Of a stretch of 64,000 nt of DNA, positions 1 to 8,128 are shown one piece after another. The notes below the pieces were generated by a model, which saw only the letters and a program-made list of their open reading frames with translations, did not search any database and was not told where the DNA came from. The stretch is from Colwellia sp. 1_MG-2023 (lineage in GTDB: Bacteria > Pseudomonadota > Gammaproteobacteria > Enterobacterales > Alteromonadaceae). The DNA lies in assembly GCF_030546755.1 (NCBI RefSeq), contig NZ_JAUOPE010000006.1:1-64000 (forward strand). Reading direction: 5' to 3'. The position numbers were made by a program, and so were the translations under genes. Positions within the stretch are counted from its first letter, which is position 1. Every line of letters begins with the position of its first letter.

Positions 1-87
1 GTACGTTTAGTGGTTGATTTCATGACTCTCTCCAATTTGTTGCTGGAAAAGTGTCAACCTTATTTAGGACGGGTCAGTTTTAGTTAA
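1..87 (+). CDS. C-terminal end of a possible LysR-type regulator (partial)
   Basis: An open frame enters from the left edge and stops with TAA at 85-87, giving 28 residues. The segment RLVVDFM followed by a short helix resembles the C-terminal end of LysR-family regulators, where an Arg-x-x-x-Asp-Phe pattern near the end of the effector domain is common. It is followed directly by a strong terminator, which supports a real gene end. The family call rests on a very short stretch and is tentative. Confidence 0.45.
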   Translation, partial: VRLVVDFMTLSNLLLEKCQPYLGRVSFS

Positions 88-90
88 ATA

Positions 91-116
91 AAAAGCACTC
101 ATTTGAGTGCTTTTTT
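91..116 (+). terminator. Rho-independent terminator
   Basis: A perfect 10-bp stem (AAAAGCACTC / GAGTGCTTTT) with an ATTT loop is followed by a T run. It sits 3 bases after the stop of the left-edge gene. Confidence 0.85.
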
Positions 117-182
117 ATTTATGGTTTTGTCTGATCCTGAAGTGTCTTTGAAAGCTTCAAATTCAACTTTTAGCGTTTTATT

Positions 183-572
183 TTATTCTTCTGACCATTC
201 TATTTCGTCAATCACCTTTCTTGCTTGAATGACGGTACAGTCGGTTTTAGCCATCAGTTCATTGACGGTAATGCCATCATTTTTTTTCGCGATATCAAGT
301 AATAAACTATGAGAGAATTGTTGGCCATCTTGTTTTAATTTTTTTGCCACCCACAACCAGCTTTCTTCATCTTGACTTTCTATTAACGATATTACTTGGT
401 GAATTTCTTCCGGAGTTGCGGTTAATTGCCAATTTCTTGACCGACCTATTCTTGCTAGATCGCAGCCAACGTCACGAATGATCGCTTTAATTGCATATGC
501 TTTCATCACCCGTCTTAAAAAAGAAGGTAGGGTGATCGTGGTCGTTTTAGTTTGATGGGGGAATCGTTTCAT
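183..572 (-). CDS. RRF_GI-like (ribosome recycling factor family) protein
   Basis: A 129-residue cytosolic protein with no signal peptide. The N-terminal part with the pattern RIGRSRNWQLTA around residues 42-53 matches my memory of the small Vibrio/Shewanella family Pfam RRF_GI, annotated as ribosome recycling factor family but clearly not the true 185-residue Frr. The C-terminal 40 residues (DGITVNELMAKTDC onward) look like a small winged-helix-like region. No biochemical function is established as far as I know. The gene lies 36 bases downstream of the dehydrogenase gene on the same strand and may be co-transcribed with it. Confidence 0.55.
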   Translation of the reverse strand: MKRFPHQTKTTTITLPSFLRRVMKAYAIKAIIRDVGCDLARIGRSRNWQLTATPEEIHQVISLIESQDEESWLWVAKKLKQDGQQFSHSLLLDIAKKNDGITVNELMAKTDCTVIQARKVIDEIEWSEE

Positions 573-608
573 TGTTTTTATTTTAAAACAGTTCGTTAAT
601 GATTTACA

Positions 609-1361
609 TTATTTTCCGCCGGCTAAATCAATATGGCTTCCTGTAACATAAGACGCTTTCTCGGATAATAACCAGACTATGGCTTGGGCAACTTCTTCGG
701 GTTGGCCACCTCTTTTCATAGGGATATTATTACTTAGGCGATCTACGCGATTTGGCTCGCCACCATCAGCATGTATTTCGGTGTATATCAAGCCTGGTCG
801 AACTCCGTTAACACGAATACCTTGTTCAGCAACCTCAAGTGATAAGCCAGTCGTTAACGTATCGATGGCTCCTTTGCTTGCAGCATAATCAATATATTCG
901 CCAGGTGCGCCTAACCTAGAGGCAGCTGAAGAAACATTTACTATGGAGCCGCCCTTACCACCATATTTTATCGCCATACGTTTCACCGCTTCTTTACAGC
1001 ACAATATCGAGCCAGTGACGTTTGTACTTAGCACTTTATTAATTCTTTCTGCACTTAAATTTTCTATCGTCGATTGTTGGAATAAGATGCCGGCATTATT
1101 GACTAACATAGTCAGCTTACCGTTAATTTGGTCTATTTGATTAAATAAGTTAACAATATCAGATGGTTGAGATATATCTGCTTGAATAGCTTGTGCCGAG
1201 CCACCATGTTCAATAATATGCTTTACAACGGTTAACGCAGCAACTTTATTTTTATGGTAGTGAACTATTATATGTAAATTTTGCTGAGCAAGGAGTTTTG
1301 CCGTTGCAGCGCCAATTCCTCGGCTTGCTCCGGTTATCAAGGCAATATTTTCTTTCATCAT
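609..1361 (-). CDS. ygfF: Short-chain dehydrogenase/reductase, YgfF-like
   Basis: A 250-residue classical SDR. Visible motifs are the Rossmann glycine motif TGASRGIG (residues 10-17), NNAG (88-91), the catalytic serine near 144, and YAASK with Tyr159 and Lys163. The C-terminal stretch with PGLIYTEIHADGGEPNRVDR closely recalls E. coli YgfF, an NAD(P)-dependent oxidoreductase of unknown substrate. Two adjacent ATG codons are possible starts. Family membership is secure; the orthology to YgfF is from memory and the substrate is unknown. Confidence 0.88.
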   Translation of the reverse strand: MMKENIALITGASRGIGAATAKLLAQQNLHIIVHYHKNKVAALTVVKHIIEHGGSAQAIQADISQPSDIVNLFNQIDQINGKLTMLVNNAGILFQQSTIENLSAERINKVLSTNVTGSILCCKEAVKRMAIKYGGKGGSIVNVSSAASRLGAPGEYIDYAASKGAIDTLTTGLSLEVAEQGIRVNGVRPGLIYTEIHADGGEPNRVDRLSNNIPMKRGGQPEEVAQAIVWLLSEKASYVTGSHIDLAGGK

Positions 1362-1510
1362 TTACTTATCGTTCAATTTTGGTAAATACAATACTATTAA
1401 AAATTCAATGAAATCAATAGTATTAATTTATATCGAACGAATAAATACACGGGTTGGCTCAACGAAATGCAAATAACGAATAACAAAAAACAACTAGGTT
1501 AAAAAAGACA

Positions 1511-2275
1511 ATGTCCAAGAAAAGTAAACAGCAAGCAAAGGCTGCTTCAAAAATTAAATTTAGCATGACTAGTCGTATTGTTGTTAAAGGTTTTATGGAT
1601 ATGATGCCACTTAATTTAGCCGTTATTCCTTGGGGGATATTGTGTGGCTCTTTGGCGATTCAACGTGATTTTTCAGTTCTTGAAGCCTTATTGATGCCGT
1701 TGATTGTTTTTGCTGGCTCTGCACAATTAGTGGCGACTGAGTTAATCGGAGGGAATGCGCCGTTAGCCACTATTTTATTTACCACGTTTATTATTAGCTC
1801 GCGACACTTTCTTTATGGTTTATCGTTACGCGATAAAATGAAAGAATTGCCTAATCGCTGGCGTTACCCGTTAGGTTTTTTGTTAACCGATGAACTTTTT
1901 GCGCTTTCGACCCATACCAGAGCATTTAAAGGTAAAGTTAGGCTTATTTATGCTTTAGCTTCGGGGGGAAGTTTTTATATTTGTTGGTTGCTTTGGAACA
2001 TTATTGGTATTTTTGCCGGTAGTTATTTACCCGATTTAACTTCTTTAGGTTTAGATTTTGCCATCGCAGTTACTTTTATTGCTTTAGTGATCCCATCGAT
2101 TAAAAACAGCTCTATTCTGGTTGCTGTTATTGTTTCAGGCCTTTGCTCAGTAATATTTAAATTATTAGGCTGGGAATTAGACTTGGTATTATCGGCGTTA
2201 ATGGGAATGTTTGCCGGATACTATCTTTTGCGTTACCAACAAAAAGTTAAATCTAAATCGCAGGAGATAAAGTGA
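1511..2275 (+). CDS. azlC: AzlC family branched-chain amino acid exporter, large subunit
   Basis: A 254-residue polytopic inner-membrane protein with about six to eight hydrophobic segments. The early stretch PLNLAVIPWGILCGSLA and the motif FAGSAQLVATELI are typical of AzlC/YgaZ proteins, which export branched-chain amino acids or analogues with a small AzlD/YgaH partner. The partner gene starts within its stop codon, so the two are translationally coupled. The lysine-rich N-terminus (residues 1-18) faces the cytoplasm by the positive-inside rule. No regulator gene is adjacent. Confidence 0.9.
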   Translation: MSKKSKQQAKAASKIKFSMTSRIVVKGFMDMMPLNLAVIPWGILCGSLAIQRDFSVLEALLMPLIVFAGSAQLVATELIGGNAPLATILFTTFIISSRHFLYGLSLRDKMKELPNRWRYPLGFLLTDELFALSTHTRAFKGKVRLIYALASGGSFYICWLLWNIIGIFAGSYLPDLTSLGLDFAIAVTFIALVIPSIKNSSILVAVIVSGLCSVIFKLLGWELDLVLSALMGMFAGYYLLRYQQKVKSKSQEIK

Positions 2276-2583
2276 TGACATTAATGACTATTTTATTGAT
2301 GGCTATGATCACGTTTTTAACGCGTTATTTGTTTATTCATCCCAAAATCCCGTTACGTTTAAATGCCAAGGTTGTGAGTTTTTTAAGTTTTAGTGCGCCT
2401 GCGGTGTTAACGGCTATTTGGGTGCCAATCATTTTTATTCGCGAAGGAACTTTGGCGTTATCTTTGAATAATCCCTATATTATTGCCGCAACCGTTGCAG
2501 TGTTGCTTGCGGCGAAAAAAGTTAATATTTACTTTATTCTTATTACTAGCGGTGCATTATTTATTGCCTTGAAAATGCTCTAA
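2275..2583 (+). CDS. azlD: AzlD family branched-chain amino acid exporter, small subunit
   Basis: About 102 residues with three to four hydrophobic segments, including the early motif TFLTRYLFI and PAVLTAIWVP, both characteristic of AzlD. The ATG at 2275 shares one base with the azlC stop (TGATG) and has AGGAG eight bases upstream; a GTG at 2272 is an alternative start. It forms the two-gene export unit with azlC. Confidence 0.9.
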   Translation: MTLMTILLMAMITFLTRYLFIHPKIPLRLNAKVVSFLSFSAPAVLTAIWVPIIFIREGTLALSLNNPYIIAATVAVLLAAKKVNIYFILITSGALFIALKML

Positions 2584-2800
2584 AAACAATTTATTTGATG
2601 TGTTCTTAAAAAAATTTTAGTGATTATTTATTGCTTGTTTTTTTACCCATTAAGTTGAAAAAGCAATTATTTACTTGTTGCAAATGTCAATTTAACATCT
2701 ATTTTATACCGTTTAACGATTTATACGGCTTTTACTCTTGTTTTCACTAATAAATCACTCTTATTATACGAACGAGATTTATTATGAGAACAATAATTTA

Positions 2801-4240
2801 ATGAATATTAAAACAACATTATCCACTATCGCTATTATCACCTCAGTTGCATTTTCTACAGGCAGTTTTGCTTTTGAGAAAACCAAGTCGGCTGAAAAAC
2901 ATGAACAAACGTCAAGTTGGTTAAGCCTTTCAAAGAAAGAATTATCGGCTGTTGAGGCGTATGGTGAAGACTATAAAGACTATATTTACAAAACTCCAAC
3001 AGAGTTAACTTTCGTAACCGAGACGATTAAGCGTGCCGAAAAAGCAGGGTTTAAGCGTTTAACAGAAAAAAGTAATTTAAAACCTGGTGCACGTTTTTAT
3101 GATGTAAATCGTGATCGTACTATTTCGTTGATTGTCATCGGGAAAAAGGGTTTAGAGCAAGGGACAAGAATTGTCGGTGCTCATATTGATTCACCGCGTT
3201 TAGAATTAAAAGGTCGTCCTGTTTATGAAAAGCAAAAATTTGCTATGTTTCAAACGTATGTCCATGGTGGAATCAAAACCTATCAATGGGTGAATATTCC
3301 TTTAGCTTTAGTCGGTCGAGTTGATAAAAAAGACGGCTCAGTCGTCAATATTTCGGTAGGCTTTGATGAAAACGATCCGATTTTTATGGTGCCAGATCTA
3401 GCGCCGCATGTTGACCATCCTAACAGAAGTCGCACAAGTCGTAACGTTATCAGTAAAGAAGAATTAGATGTTATTGTTGCGGCAAAACCTGATTTTGATA
3501 AAAAGGTCAAAACGCTAGTTGTTGATTATTTAGCAAAAGAATTCGGCATTACAGAAGCCGATCTCGTTTCTTCTGAATTAGCGTTAGTGCCTGCGACTAA
3601 ACCTCGTGATGTTGGCTTAGATCGCAGTTTAATTGCTGCTTATGGTCATGATGATAAAGCTTCTTCTATTGCAGCGGTTTACGCTATTTTTGAACAAGAA
3701 ACTCCTGAATATACTTCAATAGCGTATCTTGTTGATAACGAAGAAGTTGGCAATATTAATAACACTGGCGCAAGTTCAACGTATCTTGTCGATTTATTAA
3801 GCGGCATGTTATATAACGAAAAAGCAGAAAACTATAACGATTATCTGTTACGAAAAGTATTACGTAATACCAAAGTGATTTCGGCTGACGTTAACCCTGG
3901 TGTTAACCCAACTTGGTCAAGTGTTTGGGAATTAGGTAATGCACCACGCTTAGGTAATGGTATCAATTTAAAACTCTATGGTGGTGGGTTTAATGCGAAT
4001 TCAGAATATATGGCATGGACACGCAATTATTTAGATAATCATAATATTAAATGGCAAACATCTACTTATAAAGGTAAAGCATCAGGCGGTACCATCGGCA
4101 GTGACTTGTCAAACGATAATATGGAAGTGATTGATTTTGGCGTGCCAATTCTTTCTATTCATTCGCCGTATGCGGTTGGCTCAAAAGTTGATTTATATTC
4201 CTTGTATAAAGCGATGTCGGCATTTTATCGCCAAAAGTAA
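2801..4240 (+). CDS. M18 family aminopeptidase with signal peptide
   Basis: A zinc aminopeptidase of family M18, 479 residues from the ATG at 2801. An in-frame ATG at 2738 would add 21 residues before a clear signal peptide, so 2801 is preferred. The signal peptide runs from MNIKTTLST to about SFA (residues 1-25). Metal and catalytic motifs are retained: GAHIDSPRL (His and Asp), GHDDKASS (bridging Asp), DNEEVG (catalytic Glu and ligand Glu), SADVNPG (Asp) and SIHSPYAVG (C-terminal His). M18 enzymes are normally cytosolic; the leader predicts a periplasmic or secreted enzyme that trims peptides. It is monocistronic, with a terminator right behind it. Confidence 0.87.
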   Translation: MNIKTTLSTIAIITSVAFSTGSFAFEKTKSAEKHEQTSSWLSLSKKELSAVEAYGEDYKDYIYKTPTELTFVTETIKRAEKAGFKRLTEKSNLKPGARFYDVNRDRTISLIVIGKKGLEQGTRIVGAHIDSPRLELKGRPVYEKQKFAMFQTYVHGGIKTYQWVNIPLALVGRVDKKDGSVVNISVGFDENDPIFMVPDLAPHVDHPNRSRTSRNVISKEELDVIVAAKPDFDKKVKTLVVDYLAKEFGITEADLVSSELALVPATKPRDVGLDRSLIAAYGHDDKASSIAAVYAIFEQETPEYTSIAYLVDNEEVGNINNTGASSTYLVDLLSGMLYNEKAENYNDYLLRKVLRNTKVISADVNPGVNPTWSSVWELGNAPRLGNGINLKLYGGGFNANSEYMAWTRNYLDNHNIKWQTSTYKGKASGGTIGSDLSNDNMEVIDFGVPILSIHSPYAVGSKVDLYSLYKAMSAFYRQK

Positions 4241-4270
4241 CGCTATTTTTAAACAAGATTTATGAATAGA

Positions 4271-4296
4271 AAAAAACCGCCCATTGGCGGTTTTTT
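4271..4296. terminator. Bidirectional Rho-independent terminator
   Basis: Stem AAAAAACCGCC / GGCGGTTTTTT with a CATT loop. A runs on one side and T runs on the other serve both convergent genes, the aminopeptidase on plus and the acyltransferase on minus. Confidence 0.9.
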
Positions 4297-4349
4297 CTTG
4301 GCTATTATTTGCAAAGAGCTTTGGGAACAGTCAAGCTGAAAAATTAATA

Positions 4350-5459
4350 CTATAAAACTTGTTCTAATGATTTTTTGGATAACACCGGGTTTGCATACAT
4401 AGTTAACAGCCAATGTTTTTGTTCTTGTGTTAATTGTTGAACTCGTTCGTTAAGCGCATCATTTAAACTTACAGTATTGCTCGAATCATTTAGCTGCTCA
4501 TATGCACTTAAATTACTTTTGTAGAGCTTATAATGCTTAATAATTTGATTATCAATGGCAAGTGCAATTGCTTTACTGTCTTCAAAATCGCCTTTTATTG
4601 GCTGACAAAAACTAACGTGTACTTTACCTTTTTGGCCTAATATCCCTTGAGTAATGCTTTTCAAATCTTCGTTTTCATGCTTTTGATAACTTCCTGTCGC
4701 TTGTCTTTCTGCAAGCTCTTTAGCTTTGTCGTGATCACAGGGATCAAACTCATAAGAAATAGACACAGGAATTATATTTAATTCATCGAGATAATCAGCA
4801 ATGCTTGTTTCTTTATTTTTATTTAACAATAACATCGAGATTAACGCAGCATTCGTTTTATCTATGCCATCTTTGGCGCGGCCTTCTTTTTGTGCGATCC
4901 AAATATTTTGTTTTTTCTCGGTTAAACTATGATGGATGTAACTCGATAATTGTTTTGAGGCGGTTAACATTGCTCGTTTGGTTTTTTCGCTACGTTTAAC
5001 AATAAAGCTTTTGTTGATCCGCATTAAATCAGCAACCCAATCTTTGTGTAACAAATTGTCACCAACAGCTGCTTCAACGGTATCAATATTATTTTTATGC
5101 AGTGCATAATTGACTAATGCGGCATCTAAAACAATATCTCGGTGATTGCTGATAAACAAACATGGTTTGCAATGATCGAAATTAGCTAATCCGCTATAGG
5201 TAAATCCAGAGGTGCTATTTTTAATGATTTTATCGAGATATTTCGCAACTTCAATTTGAATATCGTTAATGCAATGAATATTCTTTAAACGGCTTCTTAA
5301 GCTTAACTTCACTATGAAATTAGCGACAGAAGGAAGATACTTCTTCAAAAAAGGGAGTGAAAATTGCGCAATGGATTCTTGCAGTTCTTTTTCATTAATT
5401 AATTTATGAAGTACTTGGTTTACCTCATCATCTCGATAAGGACGAATATCATCAAACAT
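4350..5459 (-). CDS. PlsC-like acyltransferase (LPLAT superfamily)
   Basis: A 369-residue protein of the lysophospholipid acyltransferase superfamily. The catalytic block is seen as ISNHRDIVLDA (about residues 101-111), and the second block as EGRAKDG near residue 192, matching the EGTRS-type phosphate-binding motif. A third block, ISYEFDPCD, follows. The histidine-to-aspartate spacing differs from canonical NHx4D, as in a subgroup that carries NHRDIVLD. No clear transmembrane helix is obvious, so it is probably peripheral on the inner membrane. The acceptor is unknown; it may acylate glycerophospholipid precursors. It stands alone with its own promoter region. Confidence 0.75.
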   Translation of the reverse strand: MFDDIRPYRDDEVNQVLHKLINEKELQESIAQFSLPFLKKYLPSVANFIVKLSLRSRLKNIHCINDIQIEVAKYLDKIIKNSTSGFTYSGLANFDHCKPCLFISNHRDIVLDAALVNYALHKNNIDTVEAAVGDNLLHKDWVADLMRINKSFIVKRSEKTKRAMLTASKQLSSYIHHSLTEKKQNIWIAQKEGRAKDGIDKTNAALISMLLLNKNKETSIADYLDELNIIPVSISYEFDPCDHDKAKELAERQATGSYQKHENEDLKSITQGILGQKGKVHVSFCQPIKGDFEDSKAIALAIDNQIIKHYKLYKSNLSAYEQLNDSSNTVSLNDALNERVQQLTQEQKHWLLTMYANPVLSKKSLEQVL

Positions 5460-5647
5460 TAACGTTCTCTATATAAATGCCTAATAGCATAAGGATTAAA
5501 TGTTACGTAAAGATTATATCGCAAAAGGGATTTTAAGTGGAATAGTAAAGCAGAGTTTTACAAATAATAAATGCCGAGTTAATAAGTGGTGGGAGGTGGC
5601 TTATTAAAACGGCATTTTAATGACAGATAATTATAAAAGTCGATAAA

Positions 5648-5977
5648 TTATAAAGCGGCAATATCGTTAATACTGACATGTCCTTTAATACGACCACGAT
5701 TAAGTAGGGCGTTCATTTTTTCTGGTGACTTGCCATATTTACTAACAAAATCTGTGATATTTTCTTCGTTACATTTTATGTTATAAACAACGTATGAATT
5801 GCTCAATCTCGACTCTTTAATTGCTTTATTCATAGCAATTCGGCTACCTGATGCTGCTTTCATACATAATTCAGTTGAAATGCTGTTGTCTTTAGCTACC
5901 AATGTTGATGCGTTTGCAAGTCCAACTAATGATAAAGAAATGGTTAAAGTGGTTAAAATTTTAGTAACTGTTTTCAT
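5648..5977 (-). CDS. DUF3718 family exported small protein
   Basis: A 109-residue protein from the ATG whose Shine-Dalgarno CAGGAG lies eight bases upstream; a longer frame to 6019 exists but would bury the signal peptide. Residues 1-22 form a signal peptide ending ANA. The mature part contains LCMKAASGSR and a second cysteine in NIKCNEE, the two-cysteine pattern of DUF3718, so a disulfide-stabilised periplasmic protein is likely. The family is common in Colwellia and Shewanella relatives and has no known function. It is monocistronic. Confidence 0.8.
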   Translation of the reverse strand: MKTVTKILTTLTISLSLVGLANASTLVAKDNSISTELCMKAASGSRIAMNKAIKESRLSNSYVVYNIKCNEENITDFVSKYGKSPEKMNALLNRGRIKGHVSINDIAAL

Positions 5978-6287
5978 AGTGCTTCTCCTGTGTATGCTTA
6001 AATTGTGTATTGCACTCATAATGCCAAAATGTATAATTGTATATTTATCAATGGCTTATGTTGTTTTTCTGACTTGCTATAATTTTAAGGGTAAGTCTTT
6101 AAAATTATTAAGTGGTCAAATTCGCTAAAATTTGGTTTGTATTTTTTTATATGCTTTAAGTTTTTGAAATAAACTTTAAGCATAATTTTTATTTCAATCT
6201 TTCATTGCGAATGAATGTTATTGCTAGGTAAGTTTTTTGGGATTTGTTTAAATGATAAATTGATTGTAATTAATAGAGTAAAATTAA
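5978..6287. other. 310-base intergenic stretch with an unassigned terminator-like hairpin
   Basis: This very AT-rich divergent intergenic region lies between the DUF3718 gene (minus) and the acetyltransferase gene (plus). I see no convincing open frame with a ribosome binding site. It holds the hairpin at 6150-6184 listed separately; otherwise only weak promoter-like AT tracts. Confidence 0.5.
6150..6190 (+). terminator. Terminator-like hairpin with no obvious upstream gene
   Basis: Arms TATGCTTTAAGTTT (6150-6163) and AAACTTTAAGCATA (6171-6184) pair over 14 positions with one mismatch, and ATTTTT follows on the plus strand. No plus-strand gene ends just before it, so it may end an antisense transcript of the DUF3718 gene or a small RNA. 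Confidence 0.4.
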
Positions 6288-6803
6288 ATGGTGATATTAG
6301 AGACAGAAAGATTAATGTTGAGATTATTAACAAAAAATGATCAAAAGATGATTTTAACGTTATTAAACGAACCGACATTTATTAAAAATATTGGTGACAA
6401 AAATGTTCGAAATTTAGCTGATGCTTGGCATTATATTTCATCAGGCCCTTTAGCGATGCATAATTCACTTGGGTTTTGCCTTTATTGTTGTGAGCTAAAA
6501 CAAAGCGGTGAGCCTATTGGTATTTCTGGGTTGATTAAAAGAGAAGGTATTACATATCCTGAAATCGGCTTTGCTTTTTTAGATAAACATTGCCGTAAAG
6601 GCTACGGTTTTGAATCGGCCAGCGCAGTGGTGAATTATGCCAAAACGGTACTTCATCTTAATAAGCTTCAAGCCATTTGTAATCCTGACAATCAAGCATC
6701 ATCAAACTTATTGGTTAAATTAGGGTTTGAATTTGAAAAACAAATATTACTTGATATTAATGTTGAGAAAGTCAATTTATATGAATTACGTAACCCTGTT
6801 TAA
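6288..6803 (+). CDS. GNAT family N-acetyltransferase, RimJ/RimL type
   Basis: A 171-residue acetyltransferase. It begins with the ETERLMLR pattern common to RimJ/RimL-like GNAT proteins. The acetyl-CoA-binding region is seen in KHCRKGYGFESASAVVNYA (about residues 105-123), and CNPDNQASSNLLVKLGF near the C-terminus is the usual N-x-x-S-x-x-L-x-x-x-G-F signature. The substrate could be a protein N-terminus or a small molecule; the sequence does not say which. The ribosome binding site is weak. It is a single gene without clear partners. Confidence 0.82.
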   Translation: MVILETERLMLRLLTKNDQKMILTLLNEPTFIKNIGDKNVRNLADAWHYISSGPLAMHNSLGFCLYCCELKQSGEPIGISGLIKREGITYPEIGFAFLDKHCRKGYGFESASAVVNYAKTVLHLNKLQAICNPDNQASSNLLVKLGFEFEKQILLDINVEKVNLYELRNPV

Positions 6804-7121
6804 AATATCTCTGGTGATGTTTCAAGTAAACAACCTTCAAATGATTAAGTGAGTTATTCATTGCATGCGATAAGCTAAATTCCCTTTTTTAATAGAATGT
6901 ATTTCCCTTTATTAAATACAATATTATCGCTGTGATTGATAAAATTTAACCTTTACGAAATTTAAATGACCAAGTGAAGGTTTGAATTGAAGATAATTTA
7001 ATATATTTTTGTTTTAAATTTAACCGCTTGATGACTTTTATCAAATTTTTCGCTTATTCTACTTGCGTTTTTTGGCTTTTCGCCCGAGTCTTAGTATGAG
7101 CAACAACAAAAAGGAAAAGCT
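6804..7121. other. 318-base intergenic stretch, probable hpf promoter region
   Basis: No open frame with a credible start is present. The last 150 bases are AT-rich and presumably hold the hpf promoter, but no pair of hexamers with normal spacing stands out. AAGGA lies just upstream of the hpf start. Confidence 0.45.
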
Positions 7122-7478
7122 ATGAAAATAAATCTTTCTGGTCACCATGTAGAAGTTTCAGACTCTATCAGAGAACATATTGAAGAAAAGTTTTCAAAAA
7201 TCGCCACACATTTCCCAACCCTTATTGCATTAGAAGTTATTATTTCGTTAGAGCATGGCAAGCATCATGTTGAGCTAAGCACAAATTATGAAGGAGTAAC
7301 AGTTTCCGTTTCAAGTGATGATACGGTGATGTATCCTGCCATTGCGAGCGCAGCTAAAAAATTAGATGCTGCATTAAAACATAGAAAAGGACAATTAAAA
7401 GCAAACTTACACGCGAAACCTGTTGCAACCAGTCCTGATATTGCCCATGAAAAGGTGCAAGCATTAAACCTTGGTTAA
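7122..7478 (+). CDS. hpf: Ribosome hibernation-promoting factor, short HPF/RaiA type
   Basis: A 118-residue protein of the HPF/RaiA family. It starts MKINLSGHHVEVSDSIREHI, like E. coli HPF, and continues with VTVSVSSDDTVMYPAI and the basic helix KKLDAALKHRKGQLK. The family binds the 30S subunit at the tRNA and mRNA channel and stalls idle ribosomes in stationary phase. The tail after residue 95 is longer than in E. coli HPF (95 aa) and close to RaiA in length. It is not in an rpoN operon here, so it may be an extra paralogue. A strong ribosome binding site (AAGGA) precedes it and a terminator follows. Confidence 0.88.
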   Translation: MKINLSGHHVEVSDSIREHIEEKFSKIATHFPTLIALEVIISLEHGKHHVELSTNYEGVTVSVSSDDTVMYPAIASAAKKLDAALKHRKGQLKANLHAKPVATSPDIAHEKVQALNLG

Positions 7479-7500
7479 GGTGATTTCATTCCATTTAATG

Positions 7501-7528
7501 AAAACAGGAACTTAGGTTCCTGTTTTTC
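7501..7528 (+). terminator. Rho-independent terminator of hpf
   Basis: A perfect 11-bp stem AAAACAGGAAC / GTTCCTGTTTT with a TTAG loop and trailing Ts, between hpf and arfB. Confidence 0.9.
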
Positions 7529-7551
7529 GATCCAACAAAGTTTTTATTATC

Positions 7552-7971
7552 ATGTCTGAGCTAAGTATTTCAAATAATGTTGAACTGTTGTTAAGTGAAA
7601 TAGAGCTTACTGCTATTCGTGCTCAGGGTGCTGGAGGGCAAAATGTCAATAAAGTGTCTTCTGCTATTCACCTTCGTTTTAATATTCAACAATCTTCACT
7701 GCCTGATTTTTATAAAGAGCGCTTATTAGCGATGAAAGATCAACGGATAAATAATCAAGGAGAGATAGTATTAAAAGCCCAGCAGTTTCGAACTCAAGAA
7801 AAAAATAGAGCCGATGCCATTGAGCGTTTAGTACAAATGATCAAAGGTGTGGCGGTTGTGCAAAAGGTAAGAAAAGCGACCAAACCAACGAAATCTTCTA
7901 CTCGCAAGCGTCTCGATGGAAAAACGAAACGCAGCCAAACAAAATCGCTTCGTACAAAAGTGAGTTATTAA
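7552..7971 (+). CDS. arfB: Peptidyl-tRNA hydrolase ArfB (ribosome rescue)
   Basis: A 139-residue protein with the release-factor-type GGQ loop in AQGAGGQNVNKVSSAIHLRF (about residues 23-42). A basic, flexible C-terminal tail rich in Lys and Arg (about residues 105-139) is the part that, in E. coli ArfB/YaeJ, enters the empty mRNA channel of stalled ribosomes. It hydrolyses peptidyl-tRNA on non-stop ribosomes. Length and layout match the family. It lies just after the hpf terminator and must have its own promoter or depend on read-through. Confidence 0.92.
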   Translation: MSELSISNNVELLLSEIELTAIRAQGAGGQNVNKVSSAIHLRFNIQQSSLPDFYKERLLAMKDQRINNQGEIVLKAQQFRTQEKNRADAIERLVQMIKGVAVVQKVRKATKPTKSSTRKRLDGKTKRSQTKSLRTKVSY

Positions 7972-8013
7972 TCGTTGAAAAGGTGTTGAGCTTTAAGGAA
8001 TGCTATCCTTTTT

Positions 8014-8038
8014 AGAGCTTAGAGCTTAGAGCTTAGAG
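8014..8038. repeat. Short tandem repeat, 7-base unit AGAGCTT
   Basis: Three complete copies of AGAGCTT and a partial fourth lie between arfB and the cyclophilin gene. AGAGCTT followed by AG allows the copies to pair with each other, but no stable terminator results. Confidence 0.75.
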
Positions 8039-8090
8039 TTTTTGGATTTAGTTGAAAGTAGCTAGTGAAAAGCAGAGTTGAAAGAAAAGT

Positions 8091-8121
8091 AAGAGTAAGC
8101 ACTTAACCAGCACTTACTCTT
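8091..8121 (-). terminator. Probable terminator hairpin of the cyclophilin gene
   Basis: Arms AAGAGTAAG (8091-8099) and CTTACTCTT (8113-8121) pair perfectly, and on the minus strand the stem can extend with G-U pairs. On the minus strand a loosely T-rich tract follows. It lies a few bases after the stop of the gene ending at 8129. Confidence 0.55.
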
Positions 8122-8128
8122 ATCATGA

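Noticed and set aside
5799-6128. 109-codon plus-strand frame
   Set aside because: Mostly antisense to the DUF3718 gene, which has its own signal peptide and ribosome binding site.
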